Part shown: positions 13,401 to 25,400 of the stretch, one piece after another | Layout: each line of letters opens with the position of its first letter | Position numbering within the stretch: position 1 is the first letter of the stretch | Assembly: GCA_024516035.1 (NCBI GenBank) | Contig: CM044964.1 | Location: forward strand, 9,245,736-9,309,735 | From: Bactericera cockerelli | Taxonomy: Eukaryota > Arthropoda > Insecta > Hemiptera > Triozidae | Reading direction: 5' to 3' | Length of the DNA: 64,000 nt | Position numbers and translations under genes: made by a program | The notes under the pieces: generated by a model | The model's database searches: none | What the model saw: the letters and a program-made list of their open reading frames with translations, nothing else | What the model was told of the DNA's origin: nothing

Positions 13401-16400
13401 GTATTCTATTTTTTCTTCATTTTTTCCAGAACCAAGCCAATGCTGGTCTACTCCCTGTTTATAGTCCCCCAGCCTATATATTTATGTTATCCTCCCAGCC
13501 TATATCCCCCCCTAGCCTATATGATTATTATAAAATATATAAATTTAAAAAGAGAGAAACAATTAAATTTATTCATTCAACGAACTGCTCTATAACCAGT
13601 TGCCACATCTGACACAGTATACATAGATAATTATGGGGGGTTTTTTTTCTAATTCTTTGCTAAGTAGTATATTTTTTTCTTTTTTTTTCATGAGTATAAG
13701 TGCTTGTTAATAATATTCAGAGTGTCTTTCATAATAACTTGGGTCAGGTCAGTCAATTTTTTTTATTGATGTTATGATTGGCAAAGAACTTCATAAGAAT
13801 GGGGAAGCTGTTCCACGTACGTTTGTATTCTATTCTCAGGTGAAACTATTCTGGACCGCACACTCCCCTACATCGTGTATCTACTGGGTGACTCATCCAG
13901 CAGAGTGCGAGCGGACGCTGTGAACTGTCTCACCCGATGTCTCCAGTACGTCTCCTCCCCTCTTCCTCTCAACAACAACAATAACAACGCCCACGTGTTT
14001 CCGGAATATGTGCTACCCTGTAAGTATTGAAATAATATTCGTACTACCCTGTAATAATTGAAAGAAAATGTCATTACCATCAGCGCAACCCTTGATCAAA
14101 GTTTGTTTTAAAACATTCTAATTTGTAAATGAAATTCCATGTGTGTACCAACTGTACCATAGTGTAGGTACCACTGTACCACACTGTAAATTTGATTTCG
14201 TTTAATCACTATCTCTATATATAAAACAGAAAAAAGGACTACCTACATACCTACCTACCTACCTACCTATGTTTGTTTGTCCGGAGTTGTTTAGCCAAAA
14301 CGGTAAGAGATAGCGAAAAATGTCTCAGAATTGACCCCCCCAAAACCATTACCGCTTTGTCCAGAAAAATTATAAAAAGTTCCAAAAGGCATTGCTGTCC
14401 AGCAGTACGGCCATGCCTTAGTAAATTTGAAATTTAGTCCCGTTGCAAAGCACGGGCAAACGGCTAGTATCAGTATAAATCAATGTAACGAATAAAATTA
14501 ATTACACAAATTCTTATAAATCAAGATTTTTTTTATTTATTATAAACTGGTTGGGGTCCCACAAGGAGAGCCCCAATTCTCACACCGACCTCTATTACAT
14601 AAATCAAGATACTGACTGGGCTTATATTCATATCAGAGAATTTGACACTCTGTGGATTTTGATTTTTGTATTTATTTAGAAATGGTCTACCATGCAATGG
14701 TGGTCGAGTCATTAAGGTGCAAGAAATCCGTTGGTTTGAATCCCACCCAATTTCCGCAATTAATTTGAGACCTTTGACTATATAATGTCACCAAAGCAAC
14801 TGCTGAAGTTATTATTGTTATGATTCTATTGTTAAACCACAGAATTTTTTGTCAGTAAATGTTCTTATCTCTTCTTGTCTTCTCTACGTATATTTGATTT
14901 TGTATAATGTAATTATAATGAGACCAATCAGTAATAATTGTTCTCTCGCATCACTTATTGCTGTTATTTAGTTACACACAATATGACAATATCTTGTGTA
15001 AATCGAATAACAGTGTAGACGTTAGTAAAAAATATTATTAATACTGTGTAAAAACTAAAACTAAATTGAATTGGATTGATTCCCGTCAGGTTTAAGCAAC
15101 ATCGTGACAGACGACTCCGTGATAGTCCGCACAGCGCTCGCTCAGAATATCGCCACCCTGGCAGAAACTGGCCTCAAATTTCTCGAGCACACACAGCTCC
15201 TCTCTTCTCTAACGTCCGGGGGAGCACCTCAGCACTCGTACGAGAATGAGTTGGCAACACTGCACGAGATGATTCAGAGCATTGTGTCTGTGCTGCTGAC
15301 TGATGGACAGAGGTAAGTTGACATGACGACAATTCATAACTATCACAAAAAAAGAACCGACATTAGGGTCCCTAACCATTCGCTAAGACATTCTAACAAG
15401 CCTCTATTCCATATTCCTAATTGTACAAATATAAACCATTTACTAAAATCCCCACTAGTTTGTGCAATGAACACTTACAATAACATGACAAAGAAACCAG
15501 ATCTTTTATAGTTTACGCCAATATTTCTGTCAGGCATTGCTTTGGTCGGAATTTCGGTTCTGATTAAAATGTTGACAGTAGCAACAAAAAAAAAATCAGG
15601 TATGTGAATTTAGGGCGAAACAAAAAGCCAAAATTGAGATCAAAAGTTGGATTTTAAACTTACGAGACATAGGGCGAAATTAATAGACAAATTCTACATC
15701 ACAAGTCATTGCTAAGCGTCGGTTTTCCCTATCTTACTCAGTACGCAATCCGTGACTTAGCGCCACAGAGGTATCACAAAAACGTCTATTAATTCGGCCC
15801 ATAGACTCGTACATTTTCCCCAAACAACTTCTATGGACAAGGACATAGACTTATGTCCGTAGAATTATTTTTAATATTTCTCTCTTAGGGCGAAATTAAT
15901 AGACAACATCAATAACTTAAGTCGTTGGTAAGTGTAGATTTTCCCTATCTTACACCGTACGTAATCCGTGACTTAGCGCCACAGAGGTATTACAAAAACG
16001 TCTAGTAATTCCGCCCTTAGTGTCTCAATTTTTAGTCCCTTAATGACTTGTAGACAGTCATGTTTTTTCTTCTTTTTTTTTTTTTTCTTCACTATGTTTG
16101 TGCTATTGGTTAATGAATTACAAATCATGGAAAATTTACAATAATGAAGTTAGATAGTTAATCATATTGTAGTTGTAAAAAAAAAAAAAAAAAAAATACC
16201 GAAGAAAACCACACTGTATAGGTGTACTTATGTATATTCCTATTTGCCTTTTTTAAAAATGTGCAATTCCGCATTGAATTTCAGCATCGTGAAGCAAACC
16301 CTCATAGAGAACGGAGCTATCACCAAGCTGTGCATCTTCTTCGGAAAGCAGAAGACAAATGACTATCTGTTCTCTCACATGATCACTTTCCTCAATGACA

Positions 16401-19400
16401 AGCACAACGCTCAGCTCCGTGCTTCTTTCTTCGACAATATTGTGGGTGAGTAGTGAGTTTTTTCTAAAATATACTTTCAATGTGAATCAATCAGTTGTTC
16501 GATCATTAAAGCAACTGCTAATTGAAAAGATTTTTTGCAATTATGCCTTTTAGTTATAATGATTATTAGTATTATCAATTTATGACTATTAAATATTCAA
16601 TTTACAATCAATCAGTACAGTGAGAATTATAAATATATTTCTACCTAGAAAAAGATTGTAAGAACATTCTAATGAGAAATAATGATACTAAGTACTTGAA
16701 AATAATAATTGTTTGCAAATCCGGGTTGAAGTTATTGTCTGGTAAAATAATAAAATAAAATTTTATGGCTGTATGGAATGGCCTTGCCAACCAATGCCAA
16801 AAAAAGTTATTGTCTGAGGCATTTTCTGCTACTCTACCTCGATAACCTAACCTTGAAAATACAAATATGATAGCCTAAAATTTACCAATTCAAAATTTCC
16901 CATTTTCAGGCGTGGCCGCATACATCGGCATTCACAGTTCTTCCATGGTCACACCGCTCCTGCTGCAAGGCTTCGTCGATGAGGAAGAGTTCATCGTGAG
17001 GAAGGCGCTCAATGCTCTCACATTGCTCACTCAATTGAATCTCCTCGAGAAAGCGTGCCTGTATGAGTTGCTGCAGGAAACGTGCTGTCTCCTCGTGCAC
17101 CCGAACCTGTGGATTAGACACAGCATGGTGAGGCAGGGGAATCAAACTTAGGCCCGATATAACTTTTTTTCAGACAGTACAAATAATTATTCTTTTCCTC
17201 TAATTAAAATAAATATAAAAATAAGTCATCATATTTGTGTTAATCACTGTTGTGATATCACTATTACTCAATCTCGGTTTACTATTTTTTGTGCTTAACA
17301 AGTGACTTGAACCACCGACCCCTAAAAGTTCGCCGCCTATTTCATCAATCTACTGAGTTCGGGTATTACAAGATTTTTAGAAAACCATAATTTCTTTTCT
17401 ACCTTCACACTTCAGGTCTCGTTCATCTCCAGTCTCTCATCTTGTAAACACCTCAACCCCGTCGATATCCAATGCAAGGTCTTGCCCTTGATCAAGCCCT
17501 ATATCAAATACTCCATCATCCAGCTCGACAAACAGGTCATCCTACTGAACGCTCTGAAGACACCCCTGCCTCGTCATCTCTACAACATCGCCAGCAAGTC
17601 TGCCCCCTCTGATCTGTTCCTGTATACCCTAGGCCAGAGGTATAGGAGCAAGGGAGGACCTTTGAGTCAGGTGAGTAGATACAATATGAGTGGTTTTGTA
17701 GTGAACATACTTCTCTGATCTGTCCCTGGGACAGAGGTATAGGAGCAAGGGAGGACCTTTGAGTCAGGTGAGTAGATACAATATGAGTGGTTTTGTAGTG
17801 AACATACTCCTCTGATCTGTCCCTGGGACAGAGGTATAGGAGCAAGGAAGGACCTTTGAGTCAGGTGAGTAGATACAATATGAGTGGTTTTGTAGTGAAC
17901 ATACTCCTCTGATCTGTCCGTGGGACAGAGGTATAGGAGCAAGGGAGGACCTTTGAGTCAGGTGAGTAGATACAATATGAGTGGTTTTGTAGTGAACATA
18001 CTCCTCTGATCTGTCCCTGGGACAGAGGTATAGGAGCAAGGGAGGACCTTTGAGTCAGGTGAGTAGATACAATATGAGTGGTTTTGTAGTGAACATACTC
18101 CTCTGATCTGTCCCTGGGACAGAGGTATAGGAGCAAGGGAGGACCTTTGATTCAGGTGACTAGATAACATTATGAGTGGTTTTGTAGTGAGCATTCCCCT
18201 CTGATCTGTCCCTGGTACAGAGTAGGAGCAAGGGAGGACCTTTGAGTCAGGTGAGTAGATACAATATGAGTGGTTTTGTCGAGAGCATTCCCCTGTGATC
18301 TGTTCCTGTTTACCCTAGGCCAGAGGTATAGGAGCAAGGAAGGAGCTTTGAATAGATTAAATAATTGATAAAATTGGAGTTGTTTATGCGAAGGATATTT
18401 GCAGTATCGTAATTGTAAAACATACAAATAAGTTATCAATTAACCTTTTATGGTCCAGTGCATGTCCCACATGCAACCATAGAAACCATAGAAAGTGTAG
18501 CAGCGCGTCTGAGGTTGCATGTGGGACATGCACTGGAGCGTATGGGCAGTTCCAATATTTTTTTCACTGGAGTGCAAAAGGTTAATAATTTATTCTATTT
18601 TAATTTACTTTTATTTCGATTTTTTTTTTCATGTAAAAACTGACAATATAATTCTACTGGTTTCAGATTACTCAACTGATGAATGAGTTGAATGTAGAGG
18701 AGAATATGCTGAGTGTCAGTGGTGCACGCACCGGTGTGATAGCCAACGTGTTCCGCAAGCTGACCTCTGAAGGTGAGTTCCTATCTCTTTTCCTGAATTC
18801 AAGGTGAGAAAAGATCTCATAATATTTGTGTTCATAAGAGTGATGTCATATTTATTCAACGCGCCTCTTTGAGAATGTCCAAGAAGCAAGTGGCGTAGAA
18901 AATAAATTATTAGACCTCATATCCCGAACTCCGAATTTCCATTTTATAATTTCAGAGTAGTTATTTTACTTGTATGCTTAACGAACGATTTCTGGCGACA
19001 TTATCAAATTAAAAAGAAAATTATTTTAACAATTTTCGATGTTCTTGGTGACAATGTGTCACCCAGAAAATTCGGGAAGAGGCTCTCTAAAATTAATTCA
19101 TACTCTCGTTATATTTCTTCAATTCCTTTTCCCGTGAAATAGATACAATTTTTGTTTTATTGATTTGATGATTTGTTCCTATGTCAAGCTTCACTGTCGG
19201 AACATGTCTTAGAGTAATTTTGTGAGAACAAAAGTCTGATTAACTATTGTGAGGATACGATAATTTCAAGTTGAGTTCTTGCTGTTCCATGATGTTCATA
19301 CATTATCTGTATTCGTTCCATCATCTGGGACATAAAAAGAGCCTAGACATTGGATCTAGGCGTCCATATAATCGTTTCACCACCGTGATATAGGTATTCG

Positions 19401-22400
19401 TGCCTACTTCACGGACAAAAAAAAGTTATCATATTTGTGTTAATCACTTTCGTGATATCACAACTACTCAAACTCGCTTTACTAAATTTACATTGAAACC
19501 GGGACTTGAACCACCACCGACCTCCAGGTTACAAGTCCGCCGCCTTATCGATCAAGCTACTGAGGTTGGTTATCATTACCTAACGGGTGTGGATAGTTCT
19601 TCAATTTCCTGCAATTCTTTCCCAGGAATGACCGAGGAACACGAAGAGCAAATCCTGCTCCTTGCCAAACACCTGCGCAAGTGTGTCAGGAACGCCAGCA
19701 ACAAGAGCAACCAGGACACCGGGCATCAGGACTTGGACAGCACCGGGGAGATTCACATCAGTGGCGTGCAGAGTCACAGTGTGGTGCTCTCTGACAGTGC
19801 GCAGTCCTTCATGTGAGATAAAATTCAGGCATGGCCAGAGTGTTAGAATATTTTTTTTTGTTTGTTGATTCTATTACCTTTCCCAATTTAGGATAGGGAA
19901 AGTAAAAATGTCTTCACGGGAATTTTACATCAATAAAATTGGATGTGACTGAGGTGATAGCAATGATTTGATTTAAAAAGAAATTAGAAGAGGACCTAAA
20001 GTATTACCTTGAGAAACTCTTCAAGAGTTATTCAGTTGTAAAACGAAAGTATATTTCTTACCATAATACATTTTCCATACATTTTACAAATAGTATTAGT
20101 CATAGTATACGGCATCATGAAAAACATTCTCCTAAGAAGTAGACTTTTATTTTCAATAGAATCATAGGCTTTGTTGAAATCAGAGAGTAATTAAACAAGA
20201 GTTTACTTTACTTCACGTTGTTTACTTCAAGAAAAGACAAGAAAAATCGGTATGTCGTCCAGTTTTAAAATGAGATTTCAGATTATTTATAAGAGAGCTA
20301 GAGTTAAAAATCAACTTGGGCAACATTAACACTTACACGACCGGCATGGTTTTTTCGTGAATTCTCTTGTGAGACCGGCGATAATACGGCTATCAGACCC
20401 CTTGTACCACCGGTGGTACACCCGGTCGTGTACCTGTTAAGCGATGAAAATGGAAAATATCTAATGCTAGTAGTACACTCTCGCCGAGGCAAGGCGAGGG
20501 CAGCCGAGCGCTAGAGTGAACTCGTGCACCTCGCCTACGTTCGGCTAAACTCGGCTGAGCAAGTTTCGGGTATTTCTCGCGGTCCCTCGCCTCGGGTGGT
20601 CTTGGTTCTGAGCACCTCGACGTGAGTGTACTGCTAGCATAAGGTAATGTGATTCGAAGTCATTGACAATTCATAACATTTTTTTCCGCCATTTTTATTT
20701 AATTTACAATCTACAATTTAACTTAAAGATAAACAATTGTAATGAGTAAATGTGATGGAGGCAATGGCCTGAGAGAGAAGCTATCCATTGATAGCACTCT
20801 CATTAACGTTAATCAAAAGCAGATTCGAACTGCTTGGGTTGTTTAGGGTAATTCATAACATCAGTATACTTTTCTTTATTATTTTCTCAGGAAAAAGAAC
20901 GACAGTGATTTTTCTTTATTATTTTCTTAGGAAAAAGAACGACAGTGATGCCAACATGAATGAAGAATGGAAACACATGTTCACCACTCGAAACATAGTG
21001 AAGCACAACACCATGCTATGTTCTGATACGAGCACTAGTGAACTGAGTTCCAGCAGTGATCCGAATGTTAACAGTGTACAGGTGAGTGATAGACAATGAT
21101 ATGTCATACCCTTATTAATGTTAGCTATGGCAAGCTTCAAATAAGTTTCATTATCTGTATTATTATTTTTAGAAACTCTTAATTGACTTATTGTCTTTAC
21201 AAATTGCAACGAAGCGTGGTAATGGGTTTAATTAATGTATTTTTTTAATTACTATGGTCAAATTTACTCCACACTGGAACTACCGATTTCCAGATTGCAA
21301 GTCGGTCAAATCTATTGATCTTAATTTTCATTTGAACTCAACAGGAAAGGTCCTATATTCAGTACCACTACGCTCCCTGCAAGATAGAGTTGAGGAAGTT
21401 GATCAGTCGACATCAGGAACTGCACTCTGCTCACTTGAAAGGTAACGAATCTATCTAAACTTGTAATAATAATAATAATAACACTCTTTAGTAAAAGGTA
21501 ATCACCAGGCGAGGTTAATTCAACACCCTTTACGGCTAAAAGTTGTTATGTAGATGTCTTTTATGTCTGAGAGTCCTTAAAGGAGTACTAAGAAAAGATG
21601 TTTTTTAATATTCCAACTCGGGCGCTACTCCTTGGGGTTAATTGTCAGTATATTTGCATATTTAATTATATTTAATATTATATTTGTTTATTTAACATTA
21701 TATTTGTCATCATTTTTATTTAAATAATTAAACCGTGTCTTCCTCTTCAGGCCGTTCCGACGCCGCCCCCGCTAGCACGGGCGGTCCCCCGGTGGGCGTG
21801 GTCTCTGACTCCTCCCCCCTAGTGCCGCCCCCTCGCTGGCGGCTCCGGTGCCAGCTCGTAGCGCACTGTCACGAGCACGGTGCCGGTGTGTCTAGACTGG
21901 CACGCGTCACGGGCACCTCTCTGCTCGCGTCGGGTGACCGCCGGTCCACCCTCAAGCTGTGGGACCTGGCGAAGCTGGAGGGTGAGTTTTTTAACAGTAA
22001 TTGACTGATCTAAATAAAATTTGTCTTCTTGTGTTGAAAATTTCAGGGTGAGGTTTTATTTGAGTAGGTACATAGTTTGTGAGATTACAGCTAATATAGT
22101 GAATAAAACCCCCGTTGTGATATGACCACGCAGTTAAAAGAAACTAGAAACCCAAAATTTAATAAATTGAATTATTCTTTTTATTTACACTAAATAATTC
22201 ATGTTTTTGTTCACTAGTGAATTTTTACTTTCCTCATCTTATAGAAATTAAAGTAATAGAATCACACAAAAAATTTGATAGTCAGTTTTTATTGCCTGAA
22301 GTCTGAGATGTTTTTTTTAATATGAGTGTTTCACAGCCTTTTTTTATTTCGTAGCCATGAAAAAGGAGCTACTGTAGACGCTCGTGGTCTGTGTTGTAAC

Positions 22401-25400
22401 TTATCCATTCCGTAGTATGCCTACCCTCTGATGGGCGAGAAGTTACACGATACTTCGGATCGAGTGATCGAACCCGGGACCTTCCGCATGACAACCGAGT
22501 GCTTAACCAATTTCTAGCTTACTATTAATGATGATGTTCCGAGTATTAATAGTGATATAAGTTAAATATCAATTTTTCCAGGCAAAAGCATGGCAAACAG
22601 ATCCAAGTGCTCTCTGAACACAGGAGGGGGAGTTATCAATGCCATAGCTGTGTGTGATCAGAACCGGAGTCTCGCTGTGTCCAATGCCACGTCCAGTTGC
22701 AATGGTCAGATATCTATCGTGAGGATAGACAGCAGCAAGATGAATGTGATCAACAGTAGAAACCTCACGGAGTGTCCGAGTGATCTGGGCAGGTGAGATA
22801 AAACATGAGAATAACATACTCAAAACATGAAAATAACTTATAACATACTCATATTTATAAACAATTTATTTATAAACAATTGGACCAAGCTTTATTTACA
22901 TTTTTTTTATATACAATGAACAGGGTAACAAGTTGTGAAATAAATATAAACAAAGCCTGATCAAGGGTGGTGATAATGCCTTCGGCATTCTCTTCCAAAC
23001 TCATACCATGTGAATAGCATGCAAGTACTTACTTACTCCTTCTCCTTTTTCCTTGGGTGTAGGGGAACATGTGAGTAAAATACTAAACATGAGAATAACA
23101 TACTTAAAACATGAAAATATCTTATATTTAATTAATTATACCTTTTGACTGTACCTGTACATAAAAAAAATGTAAATAAAGATTGATCTAAATTGTTGAA
23201 TAATAATAATAAAACATACTCATACCATGTGAATAACATGCAAGTACTTATTTAATCCTTTTCCTTTTTCCGTGGGTCTAGGGGAACGTGTGAGTAATCT
23301 AGGAGGATTTAGTATCCTCCTAGTGAGTTACATACTAAACATGGGAATAAATTACAAGTAACTCATGTCAGTAACTTACTCATAACATGTTAATAACATA
23401 CACATAACTTGTGAATCATATACTTATAACTTGTGAATAATATTTACTTGATAATTTTTTTACTGGATGATGTTTACCTGATAATGTTTACTGGATAATA
23501 TTTACTTTTTCTTTTTTTTTAAGTGGGGTTTAACGTCGCTTTCAACTGCCATGGTCATATCACGACGGGGGTTTTACCCTCCATTCGCAGGAAACTCACA
23601 AACCTGCTACTCACATTGACCTCACCCAGCCTGAGTGGGGCCGGGAAAAGCCAGCGTCACGAGAATTAGAATTTGAATGGTCACCCATCCAAGTCTTAAC
23701 CTCGCTGGATGTCGCTTAACTTCAGTGTTCTGTAGGAACCGGTGTATTCAACATGCCATCGACGCTGGCTAATATTTACTTGATAATGTTTATTGGATAA
23801 TATTAGTTTTTAATGTTTACTTGATGATATTTACTTGATAATGTTTACTGGATAATATTTACTTTTTAATGTTTAGTTGATGATATTTACTTGATAATGT
23901 TTAGTTGATGATATCTACTTGATAATGTTTACTTGATGATATTTACTTGATAATGTTCACTGGCTTGGCTTGGTTCTGGGAGCCCTTGTAAAGCCTCCTT
24001 GTAAATACAGTGGTAGAAGTGCTGAGTCATTACTCCACTGTCTGGCTACCATCGTTCACGATGACGCCACCCTATGATGATGAATGTTTACTTGATGATA
24101 TTTACTTTATAATGTTTACTTGATGATATTTACTTTATAATGTTTACTTGATGATATTTACTTGATGATATTTACTTTATAATGTTTACTTGATGATATT
24201 TACTTGATGATATTTACTTTATAATGTTTACTTGATGATATTTACTTTATAATGTTTACTTGATGATATTTACTTTATAATGTTTACTTGATGATATTTA
24301 CTTTATAATGTTTACTTGATGATATTTACTTGATGATATTTACTTTATAATGTTTACTTGATGATATTTACTTTATAATGTTTACTTGATGATATTTACT
24401 TGATGATATTTACTTTATAATGTTTACTTGATGATATTTACTTGATGATATTTACTTTATAATGTTTACTTGATGATATTTACTCGCAGGTTTGACAACA
24501 ATGTGGTGGTGTACTCTTGCCTGACGGGTCAGATATGTGGCTGGGATCTGAGGGTGTCCAACAATGCGGGGAACGCCTGGAAGTTCGATAATGATCTCAA
24601 GAAGGGTGAGTTTTGTGGTTGTTATATAGACTTATATAACTGGCTGGGGAACTATAAACAGGGAGTAGACCAGCATTGGCTTGGTTCTGGGGGCCCTTGT
24701 CAAATATTAGCCTCCTTGTAAAGACAGTGGTAGAAGTGCTGAGTCATTCCCCGCTGTCTGGCTACCATCGTTCTGGATGACGTAACCCTATGATGATGAT
24801 ATAGACTTATTGCTTTACCAAGAGTTGTGTATTATATTTGTTATCCTGTAGAATTTCATTCTAACAAAAAATTCTATCTCCCAAAAGAATAATCTTTTTT
24901 TCTTTTCTTTTTTTCTCCACAGTTAAAGACTGTATATCTATCAACTATTCTCTTTTGTAAAAAAATTTCGTTGTATTCATGAATTCTTTCTCGTTGTATT
25001 CATGAATTCTTTCTCGTTGCTTTTCAAGGTGCTATCTTTGCCATGCATGTGGACAGTCGGCAGTACCAACTTGTGGTGGGAACTAGTCTAGGATCCTTCA
25101 CCTGCTGGGATCTGAGGTTCCGTCTTCCAGTGTCCACCTTCTCCCATCCCCACAGTAAGTACTATACCTCGTGAGGAAAAATGAGTAGCTGTTTTAGTGT
25201 GAGCAGCGACCAGTTGCGGAATTATAGGCAAAAATAAGATATTGGGGTTTTAAAAGATATGGAAAAAGTCCTATAATTCTGCGCTACGCACTAAAATTGT
25301 GATAAAAAAAGAAACTACCACAGGAGGTTATTGCCCTGGCTGGGAGACGTTAGTCTGACTGGGGGACGTTAAACAGGGAGAAGATCAGTGTCTCGCGTTA

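Noticed and set aside
17537..18194. Overlapping minus-strand frames with [14 protein letters not shown] repeats
   Set aside because: Shadows of the 97-bp exon 12 donor array.
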